This document shows, piece by piece, positions 1 to 11,374 of a stretch of 64,000 nucleotides of DNA. The translations under genes were made by a program, and so were the position numbers. Position 1 is the first letter of the stretch. Every line of letters begins with the position of its first letter. The DNA is from Phyto melanocephala (Eukaryota; Arthropoda; Insecta; Diptera; Rhinophoridae), in NCBI GenBank assembly GCA_941918925.1, contig OW799234.1, forward strand, positions 119,858,284 through 119,922,283. The letters run 5' to 3'. Under the pieces are notes generated by a model that saw only the letters and a program-made list of their open reading frames with translations, did no database searches and was not told where the DNA came from.

Positions 1-307
1 TGGCTTCATTCAAGGCCTGCCAATTTAAAGTGTAGCAGCGAAATACTTCCATATCCTGGAAGTTCATATAGAGTCGAGCAATGCCGTGCCATTCCAGACA
101 CACACTACCATCTGTTTTACGATTATCTGCGAGGCAATGAAACGGTTGTGTATCCAAGCCGATCATTTTACCTAATTGCCCCGAAATAACTTCATCTTCG
201 TCATGATTGAGTACTCGCAAAACACGATCTTTGGAATTGAATTTAATTTTATCGAAATAGGAAAATGTCAGGATTTTGCGCTGATAACCAACGTAGGCAA
301 AGCCGAT
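1..307 (-). CDS. Shared coding exon, start of the extracytoplasmic domain of a putative MYORG-like glycosidase (continues left of window)
   Basis: The exon begins after a clear acceptor (TTTTTAG at 308-314, minus strand) and stays open to the window edge, giving 102 codons plus one base. The first residues, IGFAYVGYQ, finish the membrane helix begun in the previous exon. The rest is a soluble region with three cysteines (in PFHCLAD, GSVCLEW and FRCYTL) and ends near CYTLNWQALNEA. A C-x-EW segment followed by a CY-x(3)-W segment right after a membrane anchor recalls the N-terminal part of MYORG-type family-31 glycosidases, which act on sugars in the secretory lumen. That identity is inference, because the catalytic (beta/alpha)8 domain is not in the window. 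The coding status is well supported by phase and composition. It could instead be another type II membrane protein. Confidence 0.75.
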   Translation of the reverse strand, partial: MGFAYVGYQRKILTFSYFDKIKFNSKDRVLRVLNHDEDEVISGQLGKMIGLDTQPFHCLADNRKTDGSVCLEWHGIARLYMNFQDMEVFRCYTLNWQALNEA

Positions 308-584
308 CTAAAAAGAACGTATTAAAAGATATTAGAATTAGAATTACAAGTAAAGAAGAGATAATTAGAATAAAAAGACTGCAGCCTACAACGATTGTTT
401 AGAAAATTTTTAGTAAAATGTACTTTAAGTATACAATTTCCTACTGTTTGAGCATTCACCATTATGTGAACAATTGAATGAATAAGTGAATCAGACATTA
501 TGCCCTTCACCTGTGATGCCAAGTCATTGCGTTTGTAATTTATATAATATTAATTTGCGACATCATGAAGTATATATTTTCCGA

Positions 585-650
585 AAGCTTATAAATAGGA
601 AAGTCGATTGAGTGATGTCCATCTGTCTGTGTATTGTTTGAAAATATCTT
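585..650 (+). repeat. Fragment of the hairpin-ended dispersed repeat
   Basis: The stretch around AAAGCTTATAAATAGGAAAG, with the following GTCGATT and the TCTGTCTGTGT motif, matches the interior of the copies at 2077-2880, 9385-10168 and 46005-46782. No end of the element is present. Confidence 0.55.
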
Positions 651-986
651 TTAGAATCCCCCACATTTATGTGGTATTAATATTTTGGAAATATTCGGGA
701 ATGAATCGCTGTCAAAAACCAGCATGATCGTTCTATAACTTTCTGAGGTCGGTTTTTTCCATATTTCTAAGACCTAAAATAATGTTTTTTAACACTTAGA
801 TAATTTATAAATACTTTTGTTGGCTTCTTTTTATTCGTATAAATATTTGAACAAATTGGTAACTAATTGTCAAAGTTATAGGCAAAAGTATTTTAGAAAA
901 TTTTTTTTTTTTTTTTGGAAAATATATTGAGTTTGAATAAGTTTTAATAGTTGACGAATTTGCCGTAGCAAAACGTGAAATTAATT

Positions 987-1294
987 GAAGGATCGCCGCG
1001 AATAACGTTGCAAATGACAAAATAATAATTTTTCAGGAAAGCAAAAAAACGTATTTAAAAGGTTTGATTATCTCTTTTAATTTTAATACTTTTCCTTTTG
1101 TACCTCTGTTACACTTATCAATCACTTTCGACAATTCCGTTCGCAGACTTTTGTTTATAACTTACAACGTTCTTTCACTGACTTACTAATGGACATTGCG
1201 TTTTGACGGTGATAAAGAGAGTAATTTTAACGGTAATCTGCAAAAAAACAGGATTTGCAAAATTTGTCTTTTACAACGTTATTCGCGGCTTTGC
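987..1294. mobile_element. Small TIR element (MITE)
   Basis: The ends are inverted copies: GCCGCGAATAACGTTG at 995-1010 and its reverse complement at 1273-1288. The similarity extends inward through a GACAAA motif. Both sides are flanked by TTAATT (981-986 and 1295-1300), which may include the target duplication. There is no coding sequence inside, so the element is non-autonomous. The superfamily is not certain. Confidence 0.65.
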
Positions 1295-2076
1295 TTAATT
1301 AAATAAATTGATTAACACAGAAATGATTTCTTTATAAATCCATTGTTTCACGCGGTGTATGGCTCGTAGCATCTTCTTGTTGAAATCAGAGCTTACAAAG
1401 ACCATGCGCTTGAATTTCAGGACGCTCATAGTTCGTCAATATGTTGCAATAATGGATACCAACGGCGGTAAAATTCTGATTTGCCTCACTTTTGAAGAAA
1501 TATAAACCTGTTTATCCACTAGCCCATAAACTATACCATATCGTTGTTTTTAATGGATAGAATAAATAAGTCTTGATACTTTTTCGGTTGCTCATCAGAC
1601 CTAGTATAGCAAATTTCTAACGTTTACTGAACAACATTTTATGATAAAACACCGGTTTTTATTTAATTTTTTTACGATTCTATTTGCTGGATATAGGACA
1701 CAAATTTAACAATTTGAAGACGCTATTTGAGTGTCAGTCTTTCCATAATGACTTGCTAAACGATACTGAACAAAAGTGACAAAGCAGTTGTATATTAGTC
1801 ATGCGTGATCTGTCAAAATAAAAAAAAACTATAGCTTATCAAACCTCATCATAAACCGCCCAATATAAGCATCATAACGCAATTGCTGCGGCATTTTTCT
1901 TTTAAATTTACGAACGAAAACCGATTTTTTTTAGTTTCTGGACAACCGTGACAGTCAATGGGATATAAAATGATAGGGCTCGACTAACAGGATAAAATAA
2001 ACTATAAAAAACGTTAAAGGCATGGTGGCCGCTACTTTAAAATATCGTAAAATAAATGTTTAAATCTAGGTTTTTT

Positions 2077-2880
2077 CATACCCTTCACACAGTGAAAATA
2101 CCCTTTTTCACTGTCATTTGTCATTCCGTGTGAAATTTCTACAATTTTCATTTCCGACCCCATAAAGTATATATTTTCTGAAAGCTTATGAATAGGGGAG
2201 TCGATTAAGCTCTGTCAGTCTGTCCGTCTGTCCGTGTGTATGTTGAAATCAACTTTTTGAAGCCCCCGATATCGCTTGGACCCGGGTGAGGTATTAAAAT
2301 ATCAGAAATATTCGGGAGTAGAACGGTATTGAAAACCTGAAACATCGGTACATAAACAACTGAGATATAAGCAAAAACCCACGACCACCTCGATTTTTTA
2401 TTCACAAAAACAACATTACAACAACAACATACATACATACAAACGTGTATGGTTAGAGAAAATTTTTTTTTTATATTTTTTGTAAAATTTTTTTTTTATT
2501 TTTTATTTTTTATATAATATATTATTTATATTTTTATTTTTTTTTAATTTTTTTTTAAATTTTTTTTTATTTTTTTTTTTATTTTATATTTGTTATATAT
2601 ATTTTAATTATTTTTTTAAAATTTTTTTTTTTAATTTTTTTTTAAATTTTTTTTTTAAATTTTTTTTTAATTTTTTTTTTATTTTTTTTTATTTTTTTTA
2701 AACATACATACGTAAATTTATAATTTTACAATGGGATGTTTTTATATATGTATGTTTTTTATATGTATGTACGTATTTGATATGGGATGAATGGTGATAC
2801 AAACTACTGTTATTGCATGACTACACGTTGTGAAGGGTATATAAGATTCGGCACGGCCGAATATAGCGCTCTTACTTGTT
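2077..2880 (+). repeat. Hairpin-ended dispersed repeat, copy 1
   Basis: Starts with a hairpin-forming CCCTTCACACAGTGAAAA region and ends with a perfect stem, ATTCGGC-ACG-GCCGAAT, followed by ATAGCGCTCTTACTTGTT. The interior holds a conserved TCTGTCCG-rich block, then about 250 bases of almost pure T/A tracts (2461-2710). Two near-full-length relatives lie at 9385-10168 and 46005-46782. There is no ORF of note. Hairpins at both ends and the lack of an obvious target duplication fit a Helentron/DINE-like element, which is inference. Confidence 0.75.
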
Positions 2881-3335
2881 TAATTTACCCTCTTCAACCC
2901 CCTCAATATTGGTGTCAAATGAAATGGCTTAACCAGTCAAACAGCAATCTATGAAAAAGAGAAAATCCAAGATGGCATCCTCAATCAAATGGTTTTAATA
3001 TAGGTCAAATATAGTTACTAAAAAGCCCTTTTAACTCCCGTAATTTAAGTAGAAAATTAGAAAAGCTTGAAAAAGTATTAAATATAAATTGGCGACCTCA
3101 ACAAAATGAAGTAAATTTTATTTTCTCAACTTCATCAAATGAAAGAGTTTGACTATTAAAGTTCAGTTATTTATAAAAAAACTCAATATCAAAAATGGCG
3201 TCTAAAATAATAAAAGAAAATGAAATATAATATTAAATCTAAAATACACTCTAAGATGAGGTCATCAAACTAATGTACATGACGGTGAAGGGTATTGTCA
3301 GTTTCGCCAATTCCAAATGCAGCACTCTAACTTGT
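2881..3335 (+). repeat. Degenerate relative of the hairpin-ended repeat, abutting copy 1
   Basis: The interior (CAAATGAAATGGCTT, GATGGCATCC, CAAGATGG) is the reverse of the body of the repeats at 4842-6256 and 43122-44876. The right end at about 3283-3335 (GACGGTGAAGGGTATTGTCAG, then GCACTCTAACTTGTT) is a mutated form of the family terminus. Confidence 0.5.
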
Positions 3336-3770
3336 TGACCTACATATCTTCGCTGCTCTGACGTTATCGGTTATGTGACAATTTTTGAAATTTTTTTATT
3401 GCACTATTTTGAATCTTTGTTGGTCATACATCTAAACCGTTTAAGGATATCTTGATTGATTCAGAAATAAGCAATAGTCTATATGTGTAAGTTTAATACT
3501 ATGAAGTAACAAAATGAAATGATTTTTCTGCTCTTCTGAAAAATTAGTAAAATCCACATAACTAAATTTGTGAGCACAGCAACGATATACAGTGACAGTT
3601 TTTACCTTGGAAGTTAAAAAATGCTTTTTCATTTTTCAACTACGCGAACTATTTGTATATTAGGACGAAAATTTCATATAAAAATATATTTCCACACATT
3701 TTCTAATATTAACAAATTAGTCGTACGAATCTTGTAAATTGTGAAAATGTATGGCTAATGTAAAACTTAC

Positions 3771-3866
3771 CAAAAAGATCACCATAAAAAACATTAAAAT
3801 CACAAAGATTTTTATTTTATAATCTTTAGTCTCACGTTTCTTCTTGCGAATCATGTTGGGAAAAGC
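3771..3866 (-). CDS. Shared coding exon, basic patch and membrane helix
   Basis: A 96-base exon (32 codons) between acceptor TTGCAG and donor GTAAGT. It encodes AFPNMIRKKKRETKDYK followed by the hydrophobic run IFVILMFFMVIFL, which continues into IGFAYVGY of the next exon to make one helix of about 20 residues. The cluster RKKKR just before the helix, with no signal peptide, predicts type II topology (N-terminus in the cytoplasm) by the positive-inside rule. It joins the exons on both sides in phase 0. The helix falls at about residues 247-266 of the shorter isoform and 261-280 of the longer one. Confidence 0.85.
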
Positions 3867-3937
3867 CTGCAATGGAAGCAGTTGTAAAAATTAAAAAAAA
3901 TAAATCCTTTTGAATTCGTCATTGTCCTCATACATAC
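3867..3937 (-). other. Short 71-base intron
   Basis: Donor GTATGT (3932-3937) and acceptor TTGCAG (3867-3872) on the minus strand. It is the usual size for a short fly intron and the only short one in this gene. Confidence 0.8.
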
Positions 3938-4106
3938 TTGCATTTTTTCTCTCAACAAACTGGCCAAAGAATTAACGCTCGTTATTGAGGCTTGATTACT
4001 GGCCACACTGTACGCATCAAAATCACTTGCCAACATCTCTTTGTCATTTAAACGCAGAGCCGGCAGAGGGGCTATGGAGGCTCTTCGACGAGTACGAAAA
4101 CGATCT
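3938..4106 (-). CDS. Shared coding exon, Arg/Ser-rich cytoplasmic segment
   Basis: A 169-base exon after a TTTCAG acceptor. Its first base completes an Arg codon split by the intron. It then encodes DRFRTRRRASIAPLPALR, and further on MLASDFDAYSVASNQASITS and SLASLLREKMQ. RRRAS is a typical basophilic-kinase site (PKA-like), and the segment is hydrophilic, as expected for the cytoplasmic side. The phase agrees with both neighbouring exons. An in-frame Met (codon at 4034-4036) could act as an internal start, but the frame is open upstream through the exon. Confidence 0.8.
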
Positions 4107-4496
4107 CTGAAAGGTACACAAAATTGTTTTTTATTATCTTAAGACAACAAGAATTTATAAAACTAAATAAGTTTTAATTTTATAGATACAATATTTATAA
4201 AACGTATGCTACAAAGAGAATTTATCAAATAAATGTTCTTTACATTTTCTTAGTTTTTTTTTTCCCAAATTATTTATTATCTTATATTTACATATGTCAT
4301 GTTGATAGATAACAGTTTTGTTTTGTTGTATTTTTTTTATCAAAAATATTTTTAAGTTAAAGATCAGATAAACAAATTTTTAGAAGATACTGTTTAAGAT
4401 ATTTTTTTTTAATCAAGAGATACTTTCTCACAACATGTTTTCTAACCCACATTTTCTAAATGTATGGTAATAGTTTTTTGTAATTATTTTACGCTT

Positions 4497-4790
4497 TTTT
4501 CAACGAGAGTGTAAAAGGGTATATACATATAAGTTTTTCATTCCGTCTTGGAATTTCATTTATTCATTTGCTACCCAATAAAGAATGTATATTCTGAATC
4601 CTTATAGATACAGCAATTGACTTAGCTAAGCCTGTCTGTACGTGTGTATGTTGAAATAAACTTTTTGAAGCCCCACCTTGTTGTATAGTATTAATTTATC
4701 AGATATACTTTCGAAAAATTTCAAAATCAGTGGGCGAAAGTGATATGAGTGAAAGAACACGATTACCGCTGTTTTTTGCCTAAACAATGT
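4497..4790 (+). repeat. Fragment of the hairpin-ended repeat family
   Basis: Begins with CGAGAGTGTAAAAGGGTATA and TTTTTCATTCCGTCTTGGAA, and continues with CTGTCTGTACGTGTGTATG. This matches the left half of the family at lower identity. It meets an oppositely oriented member at about 4842. Confidence 0.5.
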
Positions 4791-4841
4791 CAGCAAAAAG
4801 AATCAACTTTGTATTGAGATTGTTCCAACAAAGTTTGATGT

Positions 4842-6256
4842 AACAAGTAAGAGTCCTATATTCGGCCGTGCTGAATCTGATAATACCCTTCACCGTCATG
4901 TATATAGGTATAAATACCACATCGTAGCTAAGCCTTAACTATAAATTTCATGTAATACACCATTTCCTTTATTATCTCCGATGCCATTTTTGGTTTTGAA
5001 TTTTTACATAGTTAACTTTATTTTACTAGTCAAGCCCTTTCATTTGATACCCATAATGTTGGGGTTAATGAAATTTGTCCCGCCATTTTGTTTAATACGC
5101 CATCTTGGATTTTACACTTTCTAATAGAGCTTATATTTGATACCAATATTGTGGAAGTTAAATGGGACAAAGCCGTAACTACTCTATTTCACTCATATAT
5201 TTGGCATTTAATCAAGGACGCCATCTTGGATTCTTTTTCCTTTCAGAGCTAATTATATTTAATGACTCAAGCCCCATTCATTTGGAAAAAACACCGTAGC
5301 AGTTGTACTTTGATGCTTATATCTCAGTTCGTTTCAAACCGATTTTTAAGTTTTTCTTAGAAATAAATTTTGAGATTACGGCTTATAATTTGATGTTACA
5401 AAAATATTTAGGAGTTTGAAAAAATTTTATATATATAAAATAAATAATAAATTTTAATGTGAATCATTTTTATTTTGGCTCAAGTTCATTTAGTATTTTA
5501 TTTAATTTTATAATTCAAATTAAATTAAATTGCAACAATTTTTAGAAATATTTTTTCTAAAATTATTTCCGATATTAAGTAGCCGAGTGGAATGCATTTT
5601 CGAGATCAGCTACGATTTCATCATCAGCACTCTTTATCGGTATACTACTATGTAATTCAAAATTCCTATTTATGTTACAATTCAATGAAATTTGAATTAG
5701 TGAATCTTAGTATTAATTTTTAAAATTTTTTGAATTTTTTATTTCACCTATCAAATGACAATTCTGTATTCAACATGTTTATATTCTTTTATATTCGTAA
5801 TACATTTTCCTAATGATTCACATTAAAATTTAAAATATAGAAAAGTTCAAATAAAATATATATGTATATATATATAATTAAAATAAAAAACAATTTTTCA
5901 AACAATTTTTGGCTATAACTTTGCCGATTTGTGACCAATTTCTCCAAACTTTTTTATGAATATCTCCAGAGGCATACCAAATCTATAAATAGTAACAACA
6001 GTGTCTATAAATTGTCCTAGGGCTGGAAATGATATGAAAATTATTGGGCAATTATGCTGATTCACAGTACCGCATATTTCTGATACCTTACACGGGTCTT
6101 GCCGATGTCGGGGGGCTACAAAAAGTTGATTTCAACATGCACACGGACAGACGGATAATGCTTAATAAACTACTCTATTCGTAAGCTTTCCGAAAATTAT
6201 TTTGGGGTCGGAAATGCGTACTGTAGAAATTTCACGCGGAATGACAAATCTATATA
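4842..6256 (-). repeat. Hairpin-ended repeat, longer sub-family, minus orientation
   Basis: Starts with the reversed family terminus, AACAAGTAAGAG then ATATTCGGCCGTGCTGAAT. It ends near 6225-6256 with the reversed left-end block (AGAAATTTCACGCGGAATGA). Inside are recurrent CATTTGATACC and GCCATCTTGGA phrases shared with 30612-32090 and 43122-44876. There is no credible ORF. Confidence 0.6.
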
Positions 6257-6367
6257 TCGTTGGTCACAAGTTAAAAGGCCCTAACTCAATTAATTGTAAT
6301 TTTACAGATGAAGGTGAAAACGTAACAGAAACGGTATCATCAATTTATTTTGTAAAATTGCTTGTTA

Positions 6368-6659
6368 AACGCTATAATACACGGCATGTTTTTTACATCT
6401 GACTTGACAAATTCCACACTGATAAATACGAACATGTCGTGTGTTACCTGTAAAACATTACTTCTGTAAAAAACATGTGTTGAGCGCGCTCTATTTTCTT
6501 CTGAAAAAACGTGACATCAGCCGTTGGTAGCAATTTCTGCTGCTCCAAAGCAGTCAGTAAAGGTTGCCTATAAAAGTAAAATTTTGACAGACATGCAGAT
6601 TTACATATGTCTCACAAGTTTTAACGTCAGATGTAAAAAACATGCCGTGTGTTTAAGCC
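6368..6659. mobile_element. MITE of the ACACGGCATG family, copy 1
   Basis: TIRs contain ACACGGCATG (6379-6388) and CATGCCGTGT (6641-6650), with TTTTTTACATCTGAC and its complement extending inward. TTA occurs at 6365-6367 and 6660-6662, consistent with the 3-base TTA duplications of Harbinger-type MITEs. A second copy lies at 55980-56286. Confidence 0.7.
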
Positions 6660-6984
6660 TTAAACTGTTATTTTTGATAATATTGCCTTAAATGTTTGCA
6701 AACTGCGTGGGTTTTTTTTTGTAGTTGTTATATATTTTTATGCTTATCCGAATGTACACATAATACTCATCTGTATTGAAGATCGTTTATTTACTGCACG
6801 TAGCACGAACTTGATCACACACAACAAAATTGTATGTAAAACTGTTATTTTTGACACTACATATTGCTTTACATTTCTGGCTTAAGGTGTATTTGTGTGA
6901 AATCTATTGGAATCACTGAGAAACTTAATATCGTATAATATACCATCGATATACTTATACGTTGCATATTTACACTTTTGTGGA

Positions 6985-7032
6985 GGGTGTAAAAAGATTT
7001 CGCACAGCCGAATATAGTTTTCTTACTTGTTT
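6985..7032 (+). repeat. Right-end fragment of the hairpin-ended repeat
   Basis: GGAGGGTGTAAAAAGATTTC, then GCACAGCCGAATATAG and TTCTTACTTGTTTT, match the terminal stem region of the family. Confidence 0.55.
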
Positions 7033-7552
7033 TGGCATAAAAATGATCAGTTTGAACTTTTTTAAAAATGTTTTGCGAAGGAAAGTAATTTCAGTAATTT
7101 CTCGTTCAACAAATTTTTAACTGTAAAGACCATTATATTTGTTAATGTTTAAGCGTTTCAACATATAATTTACGTAGATATTTTGTATAAAATTTAAAAG
7201 AATTGAGACGCCTGCTAAATTAACGTACATATGTATATCTTTTGTGTATAAGTGTGTGCGTATGTGCATATCTCTTTAAATATTTACTTTTATTATTTAT
7301 AACTTTTAATAGGAATTTTATAGCACTCGAAAAGCAGATAAACAATATATTTCAATAACAATGACAACCTTTAAACCAAATTTTATTTAACAAATATTAA
7401 ATATTTATTTATTTTACAGCTTAACACTTTTCTATATAAAAATTATTTTTTTTTTTATTAATAAAAAATAAATATTAACAGATAATAATTTAATTTTTAT
7501 GGAAAAATTAAAAAGTTATTGTATACGATTATATGATGCAGCAGCACAAAAA

Positions 7553-7703
7553 GCAGGCGCGGATCCCAAGATGTAATGTTTTCTTTGGCATTAATAAAAA
7601 TTAATTTTTATGAATTTTTCTACCTGATAACCTTAGTGTTTAATAAAGTTTTTTATATTATTTAAACTATTTCCCCCAAAGGTTAATGGGGATACGCGCC
7701 TGC
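7553..7703. mobile_element. Short TIR element, 151 bp
   Basis: GCAGGCGCGGATCCC at the left end mirrors GGGGATACGCGCCTGC at the right end, about 13 of 15 paired. The interior is AT-rich with no ORF. No target duplication is evident. Confidence 0.5.
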
Positions 7704-7917
7704 ATATATTTATAACATACATGTATTCACATCTCACAGTAACAGATAACAGAAAGATTATCTTAATTAAAAGAAATCTATTGTATTCGAGTTAGGGCTG
7801 CCAAATGCAAGTAAATTTAGAAATACCAAAATACTTACTGAATGTTCAAAGAAATTTTGCATTTTTAATATTAATTTTTCATTTTATATGTATGAACTTA
7901 TTTGTATGTAAATAAAT

Positions 7918-8424
7918 AGCGGAGTTCACTCTTGGTAGCATTTTTGCAATTAGTGCAAATATGCACTAATTTTTTGCTACCAAGCGAGAGTGCATTTTTC
8001 ATGTGTGTTGCAAACTTATGACAACAGCTGATTTTTTAGGTATTTAAGAAACAACAATTTTTTTTTTTAATTAATTAGTACGATTCTCTGTTTTAATATT
8101 TTCCGAAAAGAAAGTAAAAGTTAAGTTAAGGCCTAAATCAACGGCAAAATATATTATCATCAATTTTTTGGTAAAAAATGTCATGGATGAAATTGAATTT
8201 GTGGGGATTTTAAATCCTAAAAGTAAGTAAATTCTGTTTCTGTTGTGCTAATTTGTGTGACATTACTTTGCATTGGGGTTTCGCTGTGCATATTTGGCCA
8301 AGTGATGCAAATTGCGCTTTAATATAATTTGTTTTTGTAGTCGTGTAAAAGCTGAATTGGTTGCTAGACTTGCACGGTCTGCACGACTGGTAAGGGTACT
8401 TTGCATCAAATAGTGAGTTCCGCT
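7918..8424. mobile_element. TIR element with a small exon-like ORF
   Basis: The left end AGCGGAGTTCACT pairs with the right end AGTGAGTTCCGCT (11 of 13). At 8184-8222 a short exon-like reading MDEIEFVGILNPK runs into a GTAAGT donor. This is the layout of a deleted Harbinger-like element, but no transposase motif is visible. Immediately after the right end, ATTAGCGGAA looks like the beginning of a second copy cut off by the Helitron at 8435. Confidence 0.45.
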
Positions 8425-8434
8425 ATTAGCGGAA

Positions 8435-8987
8435 TCTAAATATATAAAAATGGTGTAAAAAATGTATAGTAATTTATAAAATGAGAACGGCTGGCCCGAT
8501 TTCTTCAAAGTGTTTTGTCAGTTGTTCGTACTTTTGGAAAATCCCTCCAAAAAAGTCGGAAAATTGAAAAAATCGAAAATCGAGTTTTTGTATGAAATTT
8601 TGTGTGAAATTGTTTCTTAATGGCTTTTAAAATGAAAAAATAGAAAGTTTTCAGCTAAAATCCGATAGATGGCGTTATATGTTGACTTAGACTTTGGGCA
8701 GTCTGACAGGTGTGGCAAGGCCAATCACTAGAAGTCTGTGGGATTAATCTCGAATTTCCCTATTTTTCGCACGGTCAGCTGTACGTTGCATGTTCGCTCG
8801 TTGGGAAACCGTCTTTGTTATTTGTTTTTGCGCCGGAAAGCAAATCGAAAAACACTGTTCATCAAATCACTCTCTTCTGATTCCATTTAAATAAATCACA
8901 TTGAAAATTTAAATATTTGTGTTGTATTGTTAAAGTTTGTCTGAAGGCTTAAAATTGGGGCGAGGCGAAGTTCGCCGGGTCCGCTGG
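8435..8987 (+). mobile_element. Short non-autonomous Helitron
   Basis: Begins TCTAAATATATAAAAATGG, a typical Helitron 5' start, with A just before it. It ends with a perfect hairpin, GGCGA-AGT-TCGCC (8964-8976), seven bases (GGGTCCG) and CTGG, which fits the CTRR terminus. There is no Rep/helicase coding, so it would rely on an autonomous partner. The base after the end is C rather than T, probably a later mutation. Confidence 0.6.
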
Positions 8988-9384
8988 CTTAATATAAAAT
9001 TGTAAAAAGTTAGTAATATTTATGTCTTGATGTTTTTAATTGATTACTTTTTTTTAATTTTTTTCCATAGCTTTTGAAATACATATTTTATTAAATCTGT
9101 TTTTTATAACATAAGTATTGTATTTTAAACTAGAATAGGTCATATATAAAGGCGAGTATGCCGTTCTGCCAGAATTTCATTCAAAAAAATTTTAATTTTT
9201 TTTATGCGGATAATAATTATTAAAAAAATATTGTTTGTTATAAAAATTCCTTTACCAAACAATTTCCAGAATATAATTATTTGTTTCAGCTGACTGAAAT
9301 GGTGTACCTGTATTACATAACATATATCAAAAATTCCGTCCACATTTTCAGAGCTGCGTACGTTTGAATTTCAGGTTGTTTTTT

Positions 9385-10168
9385 TATACCCTTCACACAG
9401 TGAAAAAAGGTATATATAGGTTTGTCATTCCGTGTGAAATTTCTACAATTTTCATTTCCGACCCCATAAAGTATATATTTTTTGAAAGCTTATAAATAGG
9501 AAAGTCGATTAAGCTCTGTCAGTCTGTCCGTGTGTATATTGAAATCAACTTTTTGAAGCCCCCCGATATCGCATCGACCGCATACCCGGGTGAGGTATTA
9601 AAATATCAGAAATATTTGGGAGTAGATCGGTATTGAAAATCAGAAACATCAGTTCATAAACAACTGAGATATGAGCAAAAACCCACGACCACCTCGATTT
9701 TTTTTCACAAAAACAACATTACAACAACAACATACATACATACAAATGTGTATACTGGTTAGAGAAAACGTGGCATCGAATCTCAGCTAAGCCAAAAAAA
9801 TTTTTTTTTATATTTTTTTTAATTTTGTATTTAATATATTATTTATATTTGTAGTATTAATATTTTTTTAATTTTTTTTTATTTTTTTTTATTTTTTTTA
9901 TTATTTTTTTTTGTTTTATATTTATTATATATATTTTAATTATTTTTTTTTTAATTTTTTTAAAAATTTTTTTTTTAATTTTTTTTTTTAACATACATAC
10001 GTAAATTTATAATTTTACAATGGGATGTTTTTATATATGTATGTTTTTTATATATATGTACGTATTTCATATGGGGAATGGTGATACAAATTACTGTTAT
10101 TGCATGACTACACGTTTTGAAGGGTATATAAGATTCGGCATGACCGAATATAGCGCTCTTACTTGTTT
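9385..10168 (+). repeat. Hairpin-ended dispersed repeat, copy 2
   Basis: Same architecture as 2077-2880: left TATACCCTTCACACAGTG, the phrase GACCCCATAAAGTATATA, an AT-only middle (9797-9995), and the right terminal stem ATTCGGCATGACCGAAT, here with one mispaired position, followed by CTCTTACTTGTTT. Confidence 0.75.
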
Positions 10169-10244
10169 CTTACTCACACTTCTTTTGCCTAAAATTCACT
10201 CAAAATTGCAACATACTGACATTAAAAAATAAAACTAATATAAT

Positions 10245-11374
10245 AGGTCTGTCTGCGTACACATATTTTGCATCATTTTATGCAAAACGTTGTCTGCGTA
10301 CTCAAAATCTCTTGCAGCGAGAGAGCCAAAAATAAAATTTTTCGACAGTTGGAAGTTAGAAAACTTGCAAAATGTTGCTGGAGAAATTTCTGCTTACAAG
10401 ATTTTGCAACTAGTTTGAACAGCTGTTTTTATTTACTAATTATGAAATAATTTTTGTGAAACGAAAGTAAAAATTGAAATTTAACAATGGCAGAGGTAAG
10501 TAGTTGGAATTGTGTTGATTTTTAACGTTTATAAAAAATTATAATAAACATAACATTTTAATTTATGCTAGAAATGTCCAAATACACAGTGCGACCGTGA
10601 TGTGAGTGGATTGGAGATGGCAGAACCGATAAAATAAACAGAACTTTGTGGGACAAACTTTGCAATTGAAGCGGCGAGTATTTGGAATTGTGTTTTATAT
10701 GTTTATGTTATCAAAGTATTAATAACAGTATTTTTTTTTCGATGCTAGAATCTTTCAAGGAAACAGTGCGTTCGTCGTGGAAACAGTGACATGAGGAAGC
10801 ACACAATAGTTACTGCAATGTTTGTGCTGGATACTTCGTCGTCCTAGAGTGAAGAAGATGATTCAGAGCCAATTTTAAGTATATTACTAAATGGATGCAC
10901 TTTTCCCTCTAAAGTCTTTTCTTATGAAGTCAAAAGAAAGAAATTGTGTAAAGCTGTATATGGAAGAAATAGTGCCCAATTACAGCGAAGAGAAATTTCG
11001 AAGACATTTCCGGATATCGAGGCAACTGTTTGAAAATCTATGCAATCGGTTTTCAAACTGGGAAATGTTTAAAAAAATGAATAACAGTGTAATAAACAAG
11101 TTTTTTAATTTACAATACTCTTTAGGCTTCACTTTAAATATGTAATAATTTTTTAATTTACCGCGAGAATTCACTTTTGCGTACACATATGCTAAAATTC
11201 TTTTGCTTTGTTATTTCAATTGTTTACACACCGATCAGCTGTTTTCTTGCAAGATTTTACTGGATACTGTCTGCGTACCTTTTGATATATTTTTAACCGA
11301 CAGAGTAAAATTGGTCTTACTCTCCCAAAAAATTTACTGAGTATTTGCTACTGGAAAAGTACGCAGACAGACCT
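10245..11374 (+). mobile_element. Internally deleted Harbinger (PIF) element
   Basis: Perfect 16-base TIRs AGGTCTGTCTGCGTAC (10245-10260) and the complement (11359-11374) are flanked by the 3-base duplication AAT (10242-10244 and 11375-11377). It carries the N-terminal part of a Harbinger transposase at 10891-11145. The rest of the nuclease is missing, so the element cannot move by itself. Confidence 0.8.
10891..11145 (+). pseudogene. Truncated Harbinger transposase (N-terminal part)
   Basis: 84 residues. The segment YMEEIVPNYSEEKFRRHF and then RISRQLFENLCNRF matches the usual N-terminal pattern of HARBI1-like DDE nucleases (E-VP-Y-S-E-FRRHFRISR-FE-L). The catalytic D-D-E domain is absent: sequence after about residue 55 degenerates and the element's right end follows 230 bases later. 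It lies wholly inside 10245-11374. It could act only as a passive relic or DNA-binding fragment; I see no sign of use by the host. Confidence 0.7.

Larger units (their letters stand above)
308..3770 (-). other. Intron between the membrane-anchor exon and the lumenal exon
   Basis: Bounded by donor GTAAGT (3765-3770) and acceptor AG (308-309) on the minus strand. It contains a small TIR element (987-1294), a hairpin-ended dispersed repeat (2077-2880), a related degenerate repeat (2881-3335) and a fragment near 585-650. In 1295-2076 and 3336-3770 I see only AT-rich sequence with no gene. Confidence 0.75.
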
